Made by a program: the position numbers and the translations under genes
Assembly (NCBI GenBank): GCA_009991595.1
Contig: JAACVK010000023.1
Location: 1-64,000 of the forward strand
Source: a bacterium
GTDB lineage: Bacteria > Bdellovibrionota > UBA2428
DNA: 64,000 nucleotides
Reading direction: 5' to 3'
Notes under the pieces: model-generated
Told to the model about the DNA's origin: nothing
Database searches by the model: none
The model's input: the letters and a program-made list of their open reading frames with translations, nothing else
Part shown: one piece after another, positions 1 through 8,753 of the stretch
Layout: each line of letters starts with the position of its first letter
Position numbering within the stretch: position 1 is the stretch's first letter

Positions 1-1
1 T

Positions 2-310
2 CCCCTCTACTTTGTCTTGGGAGACATGCTTGATCTTGGAGATGAAAGTGAGAAAAGCCACCAAACACTTTTAGAGTCCCTGAAACCAACCCCCTATCAA
101 CATTTAATTTTAGTGGGGAAGAATATGGCCAAAGCTCAAGAATCTGTAAAGCTATCAAAAGTAACGCTTTTTGATTCTCACAAGGAACTACAACTAGAGA
201 TTTCAAAGCTCATTAAAAAACCATACTTCACTTTATTTAAAGGCAGCAGAGGAATGAAGTTAGAGTTAGCTTTAGAAGAACTAAAAGGCTCTAATCAAAG
301 AGCCCTCTAA
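2..310 (+). CDS. murF: MurF C-terminal part (UDP-MurNAc-tripeptide--D-Ala-D-Ala ligase), 5' truncated by window
   Basis: The reading frame is open from the first bases of the window and ends at 310, so only about the last 100 residues are present. They contain the MurF-type signature VLGDMLDLGDESEKSH followed, near the C-terminus, by LFKGSRGMKLE, which corresponds to the conserved (V)KGSR motif of the MurF third domain. MurF adds D-Ala-D-Ala to UDP-MurNAc-tripeptide in the cytoplasm, the last soluble step of the peptidoglycan precursor. The catalytic ATP-binding domain lies upstream of the window, so completeness cannot be judged. It converges with the next gene, whose stop is 3 bases away. 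An apparent ATG at 17 is internal, not the start. Confidence 0.85.
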   Translation, partial: PLYFVLGDMLDLGDESEKSHQTLLESLKPTPYQHLILVGKNMAKAQESVKLSKVTLFDSHKELQLEISKLIKKPYFTLFKGSRGMKLELALEELKGSNQRAL

Positions 311-313
311 AAG

Positions 314-1204
314 TTAATCAACCTTTTTAAAGCTACAACGCCCACCAAACTCCAAACAAGCCAGGTAGATTTCCAAAGCCAATGGCTCTGGTAAATTTTT
401 CATTGTTTCCGCTTTTTCCATTTGATCAAAACTAATCTTGCGTTCTTTTATCTCGTTTTGAAGCCATGGTCGATCAAGCAAAAGCTTCAAACAACGATTC
501 TTGGCTTCGCTTATGCCCTCTGCACCAACTCCAACCCACTCTAGGTCGTAAGAGAAACCTAACAACTGCCCCATGCTAGCAAGTTGGACACGTTCTACGA
601 TTTTCTGAGCAGGGGTCTCTGACTTTTCATCCCTTTCTTCTGCCTTTGCATCAGTAGAAATTTCAGAGTCCTCAAGCCCCTCTTCCATGGGAGTTTCTGA
701 AGCGAAATCGCCTTCAACAGACTCCCCCTCTAGATTATTCGATTCAAAACTAGGAACTTGAAAACCTTGCTCCCCATCAAAAGCAGAATTTTCGGAACTT
801 TCATTACTTAGATTGGGGTCAAAATCTGGGAGATCGGCAACTTCACCAAAGCGCTGCTCCATCTTAACTTGCTTTGTATTCGGCAACTCAAATGGATCGT
901 AAGGCATTTCATCAGGAAGATCTTCTGGCGCAGTCATAGCTTCACTGGCAGCCATAGAAACCTCCTCCTCTGCACTAGAATCAATATCAGATTCTACAAG
1001 AACTCTGTTCTTTTCATCTTCAATGTCCAACGCTACCGGAGCTGCCGAAAAGCCTGACTCATTTGCCTGAGAAACTTCGCCTGAATCCATATTAGACAAA
1101 TCGGGCATTAGAATTGAATAGCCACAAGCACACTGCATTTCAAAGGCATCTGGGAAATCATCTGTGTCGTGCTTTGCACCACACGAAGGACATTTTAGTT
1201 CCAT
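314..1204 (-). CDS. Zinc-ribbon protein with acidic linker, function unknown
   Basis: A 296-residue soluble protein. The N-terminus has a zinc-ribbon-like pattern (C5-x2-C8 and C25-x-C27, then GYS), close to the MJ0042-type zinc-finger look. Residues about 35-200 are low complexity and very rich in Glu, Asp and Ser, probably disordered. The last about 90 residues look folded (VERVQLASMGQLLGFSYDLE onward, ending in an aliphatic/Cys-containing helix region). No transmembrane segment is visible. It lies 58 bases downstream of the 941-aa protease/barrel gene on the same strand, so it is probably co-transcribed with it. I do not recognise a function; zinc binding is inferred from the cysteines only. 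Confidence 0.75.
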   Translation of the reverse strand: MELKCPSCGAKHDTDDFPDAFEMQCACGYSILMPDLSNMDSGEVSQANESGFSAAPVALDIEDEKNRVLVESDIDSSAEEEVSMAASEAMTAPEDLPDEMPYDPFELPNTKQVKMEQRFGEVADLPDFDPNLSNESSENSAFDGEQGFQVPSFESNNLEGESVEGDFASETPMEEGLEDSEISTDAKAEERDEKSETPAQKIVERVQLASMGQLLGFSYDLEWVGVGAEGISEAKNRCLKLLLDRPWLQNEIKERKISFDQMEKAETMKNLPEPLALEIYLACLEFGGRCSFKKVD

Positions 1205-1262
1205 GATTCAATTGTAATTCACTTGATGGCCAAAAATCATGACAATATTCAGTCAGGCAAAA

Positions 1263-4088
1263 TTAAAGAATATCCAAATAGCTACTAAGAGTGAGGCTCA
1301 CGCTCCATTGCCCAAACTCTCCAAAACCACGATATACGCCAAAGCTACTTTTAAAGTTCGCATAGTGAAAAGCCTGGCCAAACAGATCCCATTTAACCCC
1401 CAAAGTAGAAAAATACTGCCGTCCAAGCCTAAAACGAGAGGCTTCATTAAAAGAATCAAAACTAGCCGTCTCCGCAACTAAGACTTGCTCCAAGTCATCC
1501 AATCGAAATCGATTCCACTTAAAGGCACCAATTCGATCTACCAATTTGAATCCAAACTCGAACGCACTTCGCATGGCTTGTTTGGCTACAATAAAGCGGG
1601 TTGGAAAACCACGAGTCATGAAGCTTGCTTCTCTGGTAGCAAACGGCGCTTGCCCACCAATTTCAAAATAACTTGCCGGATAGTTGGAAAGACGCGTAAC
1701 TCCATGCTCGAACATAAGCTGAGCGCCCGAATTAAAAGGTAAGGACGACTGAAGCACTAGACGCTCGGAAGACTCAACATCACTTAGGTAACGCAAACGT
1801 CCACTTAACTGCACTGAAGGTTCAACGCTTGAAAGACGAAAAGCAGCACTTTGAGGATTCTTTGCCCTAGGAGTGGCAGCAGAAAATGAAAATACGGGGA
1901 CAAAATAACGATAAGCAGAAAGTCTTCCCGAGCCACTGGCCTCTAAATACTGAAACCCGGGTCGAAACAACAAATTCCATGTGGCCAGCCGCGCCCTCCA
2001 ATCAGTAGAAACTCCTAGACCCCATCGATCCTGTACCGAGGAGGCAATCACCGATGGAGAGTAATACGCATTCAAACTTAAGCGAGAAAAAGGACCTATA
2101 TTCAAAGATTCTCGCCACAAGCTAAAGTTGCCATAGGGGCGCTCCGGATACGTATCATACCCGGCGGCAATAGAAGCAAACCACCTCTGAGTTAGGTCAC
2201 TAAAAAGAGAGGAGCCTCCGACGGAAAAACCTTTGTCATAGAAATAAAGTTCTGGCAGCCAATACCTTGGCCAGAATGAATCCATAGCACCGTAGGATTG
2301 GTAAGAGAGTTTTTCTTCCTCCTCTGGGTTGAGCCGAGACTGAGTTGCTTTCAATTGAGAGCGCTCAACAGAAAACGCAAACTCATCAAAGTCATTTGGA
2401 TGCAGTTGAATCAGTCGATCGGTATTCCAGAGCTGCTGCTTGATATAAAAATTATTGCCAGGACCGACCACCGCCTTATCTCCACCAGTCGAAAGTAACT
2501 TCGTTCGGTAGGCCCTTAGTGTGTTATTTTCTTGTTTGACCAAAACAGGTCCCCAGTAGGCCTTTGAATGCTCAAAGAACATCCAGCATTTTTTTACGCC
2601 ACAAAATCCATTCCTCAAGCCAAGCGGATGGCTCAAGGGAACTTGAGCTCGAAAAAACTCTGCCCGCTCTGTCTGAATTTTTTCTTTGTATGAATTACGC
2701 CCAAGACTCCGAGAGAAATACAAAACTCCGTTCTCATCAAAGGTCGGAGAAGAGATTCTCTCAAAATCTTTTAGAGAGCTTGTTATCTCGATAGCTGGAC
2801 CTAGTTGGCAACCTTCCTTTAAAGGGGCCTTTTTCAAAAGCATTTTCCCAGAGGTTTTGCTTTCCACCCACGCAACCTGTGTCTTGGTCGCTACAATTTC
2901 TCTAATTCGAGTGGGGAGATGAAACTCACACTTTAAAAAAGCGTTGCTATCTAACAAGAGAACTTTCTTAGAAGAAGGCTGATTGCTGTCTTTTGGATTA
3001 AATTGAGCTAGCGCAATCCAATCTTCACCGCGAGCAAATGCAGACAAAACACGATGATTTCCTATAGACAAAGGCAAACGAACAATTTCAGCCTTACTTT
3101 CATAGGCCAATTGCCTCTTTCCATCATCGTCTTCCTCTATCCAGCTTATTTTCGAATCACTAGAGAACGGGCCAATAATTACTTTTGCACCAGAAACAAT
3201 TCTTCTATTTTCAGGAGCAGAAGATAAAACTCTATGCTTTGCAGCAGAAGATAAAACCTTTTGAAACTCAGAATCTAGATCAACTCCCAAGTTTGATAAC
3301 TTTTTCTGAAAATTAAGCCCTAGTGAATAAGAAGACGATCTAACAAACTCAGCAAACTTAGAGTTTTTCTTTGAAAACATTCTTTCGCTAAGCAGATACC
3401 CCATATGATAGGGAATTTCGCCACGATCAACACTACTATTGCGAAAGTTCCCATCCATTTGGTGGTCATCGATTGGATATCTCGAATAACGCTCATAAAA
3501 ATCTGCAAACTTTCTAAGTTCGTAGTTGATGTAACCAGAACCAACGCGCCCTCCTACACTAGACTCAACCCAAACGGCCGTGCCCTCATGTAGCCAACGA
3601 GGCCAAGCCCCCAAAGGTCTGGATGCATTTCCAAAAACCCAAGACAGAAATTTAAAAACTCCTCGACGCTGTTGAAGCACAATCATGTGGGCTAATTCAT
3701 GAATTAAAGTATCTCTCAAATAATCGGACGCAAAACCAATGCTACTGTCAATGCTGGGAGCTTCGGTGTGTATGCGAATCCAATCAGAGGGAACAACCGT
3801 GGCGAAGCCATTATGAAAATCAGGCTCTGAATCGAAGTAGATCCAAATAGGATCTTTAAAATTTAACTGAGTGATGGAACGCACCTTCTCGGCAGCTTCT
3901 AAAATTAAAGTGTGAAACAATGAAGTCTGGCGCGCCAGGCCATTGCCCAAAACTGCTTTCAGCTCAAAACTAAAGCCATCCTGATTCAATTCAACATCGA
4001 AGCGAGTAAAACGAGGCGAAGCAGACACAACGCCTTGTGTCGTGAAAAATACGATTAAAAATAAAAGGATGGGTGCAGATGCTTTCAT
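1263..4088 (-). CDS. Secreted gluzincin-type metalloprotease fused to beta-propeller-like and outer-membrane barrel regions
   Basis: A 941-residue protein with a signal peptide (about residues 1-23, cleavage after VSA). Residues 125-180 carry a peptidase MA-like zinc site: H130-E131-x2-H134 (HELAHMI) and, about 35 residues later, WLHEGTAVW, whose E168 is the likely third ligand. Residues about 280-570 are beta-rich with repeating hydrophobic/charged strands, like a TolB/DPP6-type propeller. Residues about 590-941 alternate aromatic and polar residues like an outer-membrane barrel, and an FMTRGFPTRF segment recalls the RGF/RGY loop of surface-antigen (Omp85-like) barrels. I infer an outer-membrane-anchored protein with a periplasmic protease head. 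It is divergent from pal across about 75 bases. Whether it is proteolytically active is unknown. Confidence 0.75.
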   Translation of the reverse strand: MKASAPILLFLIVFFTTQGVVSASPRFTRFDVELNQDGFSFELKAVLGNGLARQTSLFHTLILEAAEKVRSITQLNFKDPIWIYFDSEPDFHNGFATVVPSDWIRIHTEAPSIDSSIGFASDYLRDTLIHELAHMIVLQQRRGVFKFLSWVFGNASRPLGAWPRWLHEGTAVWVESSVGGRVGSGYINYELRKFADFYERYSRYPIDDHQMDGNFRNSSVDRGEIPYHMGYLLSERMFSKKNSKFAEFVRSSSYSLGLNFQKKLSNLGVDLDSEFQKVLSSAAKHRVLSSAPENRRIVSGAKVIIGPFSSDSKISWIEEDDDGKRQLAYESKAEIVRLPLSIGNHRVLSAFARGEDWIALAQFNPKDSNQPSSKKVLLLDSNAFLKCEFHLPTRIREIVATKTQVAWVESKTSGKMLLKKAPLKEGCQLGPAIEITSSLKDFERISSPTFDENGVLYFSRSLGRNSYKEKIQTERAEFFRAQVPLSHPLGLRNGFCGVKKCWMFFEHSKAYWGPVLVKQENNTLRAYRTKLLSTGGDKAVVGPGNNFYIKQQLWNTDRLIQLHPNDFDEFAFSVERSQLKATQSRLNPEEEEKLSYQSYGAMDSFWPRYWLPELYFYDKGFSVGGSSLFSDLTQRWFASIAAGYDTYPERPYGNFSLWRESLNIGPFSRLSLNAYYSPSVIASSVQDRWGLGVSTDWRARLATWNLLFRPGFQYLEASGSGRLSAYRYFVPVFSFSAATPRAKNPQSAAFRLSSVEPSVQLSGRLRYLSDVESSERLVLQSSLPFNSGAQLMFEHGVTRLSNYPASYFEIGGQAPFATREASFMTRGFPTRFIVAKQAMRSAFEFGFKLVDRIGAFKWNRFRLDDLEQVLVAETASFDSFNEASRFRLGRQYFSTLGVKWDLFGQAFHYANFKSSFGVYRGFGEFGQWSVSLTLSSYLDIL

Positions 4089-4089
4089 T

Positions 4090-4116
4090 TTGACCGATAC
4101 TGCGTAAATCTATAGT
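4090..4116 (+). promoter_or_regulatory. Candidate sigma-70 promoter for the pal gene group
   Basis: TTGACC (4090-4095) and TATAGT (4111-4116) lie in the divergent gap upstream of pal. The spacer is only 15 bases, which is short, so this is a candidate rather than a firm call. A TATAAA also occurs at 4133-4138 without a matching -35 box. Confidence 0.35.
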
Positions 4117-4160
4117 GCATAAACATTAGGTTTATAAACTTAATCTTTAAAGAGGAGAAT

Positions 4161-4664
4161 TTGAAGCGCATGAGAGCGAGAATCCTTTCCAGTCTATTCA
4201 TCACCATTTTAGCAGTAGGACTTATTTCCTGTTCCAAAAAGAAAGCTAGCGACGAAGGCGACACAGCCTCCGACATTACTTCTTTTGACACAGCAGGAGA
4301 AGGCCTCTCACCAGGAACTCGCATTGCAGAGCTTGCAACGGTTTATTTTGAGTATGATTCCTTCGCATTGGACTCTACATCAAAAGCAGCCCTTGATGCA
4401 GCTGCGCAGTGGCTTTCTGCAAACCCAGGTCAGTCTATCCAAGTCGAAGGACATTGCGACGAACGAGGAACTACTGAGTACAATCTAGCTCTTGGAGAGC
4501 GAAGAGCGGGCTCCGTTAAAGACTACCTAGTTTCTAGAGGTGTTTCTGCAGGACAAGTTTCAATCATTAGTTACGGCGAGGAAAGACCTGCTGTAGAAGG
4601 TATGGATGAGAGTGCTTGGGCTCAAAACAGAAGAGCTGAGTTTGTTTCTGCCGGCAATTTCTAA
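4161..4664 (+). CDS. pal: Pal, peptidoglycan-associated lipoprotein
   Basis: Pal is the outer-membrane lipoprotein of the Tol-Pal system. It holds the outer membrane to peptidoglycan and helps envelope constriction at division. The lipoprotein signal ends in the lipobox LISC (Cys about residue 24), followed by a short Ser/Asp linker. An OmpA-type domain covers about residues 60-165, starting VYFEYDSFAL, with the peptidoglycan-binding core HCDERGTTEYN and the later NRRAE motif. A TTG at 4161 directly follows AGAGGAG at 4151-4157 with only 3 bases of spacing; the ATG at 4170 is 12 bases away. The start is therefore uncertain by three codons, with no effect on the mature protein. It is the first gene of a forward run with two envelope genes behind it; tolA, tolB, tolQ and tolR are not in the window. 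Confidence 0.95.
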   Translation: MKRMRARILSSLFITILAVGLISCSKKKASDEGDTASDITSFDTAGEGLSPGTRIAELATVYFEYDSFALDSTSKAALDAAAQWLSANPGQSIQVEGHCDERGTTEYNLALGERRAGSVKDYLVSRGVSAGQVSIISYGEERPAVEGMDESAWAQNRRAEFVSAGNF

Positions 4665-4674
4665 AATCATTAAC

Positions 4675-4989
4675 TTGAAAAGAGCTAGAAGCATTGGTCT
4701 TCTGGCTCTTTTTTTTGTCTTAATTGGCTGTTCCACTACGGAACGACCTACTCGTGAAATGATATTTGCAAGTGCCGCAATGAGGGCATCTCAACAATCT
4801 TTTGCAGAAAAAAAGGCCCCTGATCTTTACCGTCGAGCTGAAAATGCTTTTTGGAGAGCAAAAAGATTTTATCTAGCCAAAGATTACGAGCAAGCGAAGA
4901 AATCCGCCTATGAAGCAAGACGCCTTGCAGAGCAAGCCGAGCTTAGTGCAGAATTAAAAGCGAGTTCAGGAAATGACTGGTTTAAATAA
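4675..4989 (+). CDS. Small lipoprotein, DUF4398-like helical protein
   Basis: The reading frame extends back into pal, but the likely start is the TTG at 4675. It gives a 104-residue protein with a clean lipoprotein signal (charged N-terminus, hydrophobic core, lipobox LIGC). An ATG-initiated alternative at 4606 would put 23 non-signal-like residues in front. The mature part is an amphipathic helical hairpin rich in Ala, Glu, Lys and Arg (AENAFWRAKRFYLAKDYEQA and on), as in DUF4398 proteins often found beside OmpA-domain lipoproteins. It begins 10 bases after the pal stop and its 3' end overlaps the next gene, so it is part of the same operon and probably acts at the outer membrane with Pal. 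The exact role is unknown. Confidence 0.75.
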   Translation: MKRARSIGLLALFFVLIGCSTTERPTREMIFASAAMRASQQSFAEKKAPDLYRRAENAFWRAKRFYLAKDYEQAKKSAYEARRLAEQAELSAELKASSGNDWFK

Positions 4990-5746
4990 ATTAACCTTAA
5001 TCGCCCTATCTGCAATTCTTTATAGTGGGTGTAAAACTTCTGGCGACTTACGACATCGATCCAACAACGAAGAGCCCGAAGAGATTAAAACCGTTACCAA
5101 CCCGGTCATCCAACCTACCAGTGGAGCTTCTCCAGATTTAGAAAGAGAACTAGCCGTGACCAAAGGTAGGCTTGCCGAAGTAGAAACACTTCGGCAAAGG
5201 GAAAAACAAGCCTATTTAGAACAGATCGCTCAACTTGAAGGCGAGCGAGAAAAGCTGATAGCAGCCGTAACTGAGCTGAAAGGCAAACCCTCAACTACCC
5301 CAGCCCCTACAACGACCAGCGGAAAAGATGGGTTTAAAATTCTTTGGGACGAAGCCTTTGCTCAAATAAAAACAAAAAAATACTCATCCGCCGCAAGCTT
5401 GTTTGAAGAGATAACCAAACGATACCCCTCTCGATCAGGCACCTATTATGCCTATATTGGCATGGCCTTTTCCCTCTACTCTTCTGGCAAATACAAAGAA
5501 GCCGCACTTGGATTTAACGACGCCCTTGATAAATACTCTAAGCATCGCAACCGCTCAATTGCGACATTTGGACTTGGCGTTAGTTTCTCAAAGCTAAATA
5601 AAGCTAAAAACGCCAAGATATTTTACGAAGAGGTTAAAACCGTAGCTCCGAAGTCTGCCCATGGGCAGTTGGCCACAGCCCTACTCGCCGGAAAAGCCAA
5701 AATTCCCCAAGATTTGTTTATAGCTTTGCCCAAGTGGTACCAATAA
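4973..5746 (+). CDS. CpoB/YbgF-like TPR lipoprotein of the Tol-Pal region
   Basis: A 257-residue protein with a short lipoprotein signal (lipobox about YSGC, Cys about residue 20). A charged, Glu-rich coiled coil covers about residues 55-100, followed by a Pro/Thr linker. Three TPR-type helix pairs follow at about 117-230 (DEAFAQIKTKKYSSAASLFE, then AYIGMAFSLYSSGKYKEAAL and so on). This coiled-coil plus TPR layout and the place behind pal match CpoB (YbgF), which coordinates peptidoglycan synthesis with Tol-driven constriction. E. coli CpoB is periplasmic rather than lipidated, so the lipobox is a difference, though lipidated relatives are plausible. It overlaps the preceding gene by 17 bases. 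Confidence 0.75.
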   Translation: MTGLNKLTLIALSAILYSGCKTSGDLRHRSNNEEPEEIKTVTNPVIQPTSGASPDLERELAVTKGRLAEVETLRQREKQAYLEQIAQLEGEREKLIAAVTELKGKPSTTPAPTTTSGKDGFKILWDEAFAQIKTKKYSSAASLFEEITKRYPSRSGTYYAYIGMAFSLYSSGKYKEAALGFNDALDKYSKHRNRSIATFGLGVSFSKLNKAKNAKIFYEEVKTVAPKSAHGQLATALLAGKAKIPQDLFIALPKWYQ

Positions 5747-5787
5747 GACTTCACATCAATAGCTGAATCGGCTACTTTCTCTAAAAA

Positions 5788-6825
5788 ATGAGAAATCTAA
5801 TTCTAGGAGTTGAGTCCTCCTGCGATGATACCTGCCTGGCTCTTGTCGATCAAAACGGAAAAGTCTTGGCAGAAAGTAGCTTTTCACAAACTGCTATCCA
5901 CCAATGCTTTGGTGGTGTTGTTCCTGAAGTGGCCAGTCGATCTCACTTTGAAAGGCTTGAACCGCTTTTTGGAGAGCTCATCTCTCAAGTGATAGACAAG
6001 GGCTCTAGAATTCAATCTGTAGCGGCCAGCTGCACCCCCGGACTAGTAGGCCCCCTGCTTGTCGGAGCTAGTTTTGCAAGAGGACTGGCTCAAGGATGGC
6101 AAATTCCCTTTATAGGCATCCATCATCTAAGGGCCCACGTTGCCTCAATCTTTCTAGAGCGACAAAGTAACAGACCCATGCGCGAACAGCTAGAGGACCT
6201 ATCCGGCTCACTCGTCGTATTAGTTTCCGGAGGTCACACTCAAATACTTCAATTGGGTCCAGAACTTTCCTTAAAAGTTTTGGCCTCTACGGCTGACGAT
6301 GCCGCTGGCGAATGCTTTGATAAAAGTGCAAAGATTATGGGACTACCTTATCCGGGAGGCCCCTCCATTGAAAAACTTGCTCTTAGTTTAAGCGAGGCTG
6401 ATTCGCCTATTGCCTTGAGCATAGCCAACTCACTCCCAAGACCTCGCTCAAAGCTTGGCTTTTCTTTTGCAGGCCTAAAAACAGCCATTAAAATCTTCAT
6501 TGAAAAAAACCCGGACCAACAAAAATCCGCAGCCACCGCTTGGGCCATTCAAGAAGTTATTGGCGACACTATAGTCGCGACGATAAGAAAGACCTTTAAA
6601 GAGAGCAATCTCTCGCCTTCTAATCTTTTTTTCTGCGGCGGGGTTAGCGCAAACACTTCTATTAGAAAAAAACTAGAAGAACTAAGCCAGGAGCTTAACT
6701 GCACGCTTCATGTGCCGCCCGTAAAATTCAGCACAGACAATGCCGCTATGGTGGCTGCCTGCGCGTGGCTTCAGTCTGATAAATTTAACGAGAACACAAT
6801 TACAGCAAGGCAATCTCTAGGGTGA
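5788..6825 (+). CDS. tsaD: TsaD, tRNA N6-threonylcarbamoyladenosine transferase subunit
   Basis: TsaD, with TsaB and TsaE, transfers the threonylcarbamoyl group to A37 of ANN-decoding tRNAs. The 345-residue length is normal for the family. The N-terminus shows the ASKHA-fold signature ILGVESSCDDTCLALVD. The metal-binding H113-x3-H117 motif (GIHHLRAH) is intact, as are the nucleotide-binding VLVSGGHTQI segment, the GECFDKSAKIMGLPYPGGP loop and the FCGGVSAN motif near residue 285. It starts about 40 bases after the CpoB-like gene and overlaps rsmA by 4 bases (GTGA), suggesting translational coupling. Confidence 0.97.
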   Translation: MRNLILGVESSCDDTCLALVDQNGKVLAESSFSQTAIHQCFGGVVPEVASRSHFERLEPLFGELISQVIDKGSRIQSVAASCTPGLVGPLLVGASFARGLAQGWQIPFIGIHHLRAHVASIFLERQSNRPMREQLEDLSGSLVVLVSGGHTQILQLGPELSLKVLASTADDAAGECFDKSAKIMGLPYPGGPSIEKLALSLSEADSPIALSIANSLPRPRSKLGFSFAGLKTAIKIFIEKNPDQQKSAATAWAIQEVIGDTIVATIRKTFKESNLSPSNLFFCGGVSANTSIRKKLEELSQELNCTLHVPPVKFSTDNAAMVAACAWLQSDKFNENTITARQSLG

Positions 6826-7625
6826 GCAACATCGCAAAAAAGCACTTCGGACAGCATTTCCTCAGCAACACCGGGGTTATTGAAAAGATATGCAACCTTT
6901 GCGAGAGAATATCGACTACAGCCTCCCCCTTGCTAGAAATTGGTCCCGGTCAAGGAGCACTTACAGCGGCACTTTTGGCCACCAAACGAAAAGTGATAGC
7001 CTATGAAATCGACTTAGACATGGTGGCTCACCTCCAAAAACGATTTAAAAAAGCAATCGAAGAAGGACAACTAAAGATTATTCAGGGTGACTTTTTAGAT
7101 TCAAACCCTGAGTCACTGCGAACACACTTCAATCGAAACGACGTAACAGCGGTTGGAAACCTACCTTATAACGTTGGGTCCCCGATCACATTCAAACTAT
7201 TAGAAGAACTCGACTTTATTTCTGCGGCTTGTCTCATGCTTCAAAAGGAAGTGGTTCAGAAATTTATAGCTGGGCCCGAAGATAAGAAACATTACGGCCC
7301 TCCCTCCATTAAGATGAAATGGCTGACTCATTATAAAGATCACTTTTGGGTTTCCCCAGGCAGCTTCACCCCTCCTCCCAAAGTTCACAGCGGAGTGTTT
7401 GCCTTCAATAAGAAAGTGGATTCGACAGTTTTTTCCTCACCCATAACAAAAGACCCCTTTTTCAAGCAAGCCTCTCATCTGCTTCATAAGGCCTTTAGTC
7501 AAAGAAGAAAGAAGCTCAGGAATACCCTGGGAGATTCCATTCCTGAGGAGTTTCTTGGGCGGCGTCCAGAGGAACTCAGCCCAGATGACTACTTATGCAT
7601 TGCTAAGTCGATCAAAGCTAGCTAG
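6822..7625 (+). CDS. rsmA: RsmA (KsgA), 16S rRNA adenine dimethyltransferase
   Basis: RsmA dimethylates the two adjacent adenines in the 3' terminal hairpin of 16S rRNA late in small-subunit assembly. The 267-residue protein begins with the family N-terminus KKHFGQHFLSN. It has the SAM-binding motif LEIGPGQGALTAAL (about residues 38-51), the motif II acidic YEID, and the catalytic NLPYNVGSPI (about 112-121). The C-terminal region FSQRRKKLRNTL is also typical. The start is the GTG at 6822, which overlaps the tsaD stop by 4 bases. Confidence 0.97.
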   Translation: MSNIAKKHFGQHFLSNTGVIEKICNLCERISTTASPLLEIGPGQGALTAALLATKRKVIAYEIDLDMVAHLQKRFKKAIEEGQLKIIQGDFLDSNPESLRTHFNRNDVTAVGNLPYNVGSPITFKLLEELDFISAACLMLQKEVVQKFIAGPEDKKHYGPPSIKMKWLTHYKDHFWVSPGSFTPPPKVHSGVFAFNKKVDSTVFSSPITKDPFFKQASHLLHKAFSQRRKKLRNTLGDSIPEEFLGRRPEELSPDDYLCIAKSIKAS

Positions 7626-7636
7626 CGTTCTAGGCA

Positions 7637-8230
7637 ATGATTTCTAAAATATCTCAGCAGTTAAAGGAATACTTTTTCCTAGGACTCCTAACTCTTGGCC
7701 CTTTGGCGATTACAATCTGGATTTTCATTGAAGGCTTTCAGATTATTGATAACTTTTTCCCAGAGTCCGTCAAACCCTTTAATGGTTTAGGCATAGTCTT
7801 TTTTTTCAGCTTGATCATATTCGCGGGCTTGTTAACGAAAACCTTTCTTGGAAATATTTTTACAACTTTGTCGGATGCGATTCTAAGTCGCCTTCCTTTA
7901 GTTCGAAGCCTTTATGCATTGATAAAGCAAGTTAGCAACGCGCTACTTTCCGGAGACTCCCAAAGCTCTTTTAAACGAGTTGTCTACATCTCCTTCTTAA
8001 CTGACGACGCTAAACTCTTGGCTTTTGTGACTGGAGAAATCCCTCAAAAAGATCAGCTTGTCTTATTTGTTCCAACTGCGCCAAACCCAACAAGCGGCTA
8101 TACAATCATGTATCCTAAAAACAAGGTTGAAGATGCCAACATGACAGTTGACCAGGCACTTAAAGTCATTGTTAGCTGCGGCTCCTCATTAAGCCTCAGA
8201 AATCAGAAGACGGCTGAGGGTTTAAAGTGA
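7637..8230 (+). CDS. DUF502-family inner-membrane protein
   Basis: A 197-residue protein with two transmembrane segments (about residues 12-32 and 49-72). The DUF502 pattern follows: FLLGLLTLGPLAITIW-like first helix, IPLVRSLY-like segment (here RLPLVRSLYALIKQV), and a soluble C-terminal domain with VPTAPNPTSGYTIM and a SCG motif. Family members are bacterial membrane proteins of unclear function. It sits 11 bases after rsmA and overlaps smpB by 4 bases (GTGA), so it belongs to the same operon. Confidence 0.85.
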   Translation: MISKISQQLKEYFFLGLLTLGPLAITIWIFIEGFQIIDNFFPESVKPFNGLGIVFFFSLIIFAGLLTKTFLGNIFTTLSDAILSRLPLVRSLYALIKQVSNALLSGDSQSSFKRVVYISFLTDDAKLLAFVTGEIPQKDQLVLFVPTAPNPTSGYTIMYPKNKVEDANMTVDQALKVIVSCGSSLSLRNQKTAEGLK

Positions 8231-8694
8231 GTGAAAAAAAGATTCTTTTAATTAGTCAAAACAAAAAAGCTTTTCACAGTTTTCATATCGAAAAAAAACT
8301 AGAGGCTGGCATCGTTTTAAAAGGTTCGGAAGTGAAGTCCTGCCGCGAAGGAAAGGTTCAATTAGTCGATTCTTACGCGAGCTTTAAACAGGACGAAATC
8401 TTTCTAGTGAAAGCTCACATTTCTGAATTCAAACAAGGAGGCCCTTTTTACAACCACGTTCCCGTGAGACCCCGAAAGCTCCTTCTACACAAACGAGAGA
8501 TTGCGGAAATTCGCTCCCTCATGGAACAAAAGGGATACACTCTTGTTCCCTTAAAAATGTATTTCTCTAAAGGAAAAGCCAAGATAGAATTAGGACTCGC
8601 CAAGGGTAAATCCCATTCTGACAAGCGCCAAAGCGTGAAATCTAAAGAGGAAGATCGAAAAATGGCTCAGGCCATGAAAAGAGATCGAAAATAA
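8227..8694 (+). CDS. smpB: SmpB, tmRNA-binding protein
   Basis: SmpB binds tmRNA and delivers it to stalled ribosomes in trans-translation. The 155-residue protein shows the family features: an ISQNKKAFHSFHIEKKLEAGI N-terminus, LKGSEVKSCREGKVQLVDSY, the HVPVRPRKLLLHKREI segment, and a basic C-terminal tail that enters the mRNA channel. The start is the GTG at 8227, overlapping the upstream DUF502 gene. I looked for the tmRNA gene (ssrA) nearby and did not see one. Confidence 0.97.
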   Translation: MSEKKILLISQNKKAFHSFHIEKKLEAGIVLKGSEVKSCREGKVQLVDSYASFKQDEIFLVKAHISEFKQGGPFYNHVPVRPRKLLLHKREIAEIRSLMEQKGYTLVPLKMYFSKGKAKIELGLAKGKSHSDKRQSVKSKEEDRKMAQAMKRDRK

Positions 8695-8718
8695 TTCTGA
8701 CTTTATCTCTTGAGGAGA

Positions 8719-8742
8719 TTGCCTAAGCAGGCAAGATCTTTT
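8719..8742 (+). terminator. Short hairpin between smpB and nuoI, possible weak terminator
   Basis: TTGCCT (8719-8724), a 4-base loop and AGGCAA (8729-8734) form a perfect 6-bp stem. GATCTTTTAG follows, a poor U-tract, so at best this is a partial terminator or attenuator in front of nuoI. Confidence 0.35.
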
Positions 8743-8753
8743 AGTTTGAACTT

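Noticed and set aside
4606-4674. Longer N-terminus of the DUF4398-like lipoprotein, overlapping pal
   Set aside because: The in-frame TTG at 4675 gives a proper lipoprotein signal. The longer form has 23 residues that do not look like a signal.
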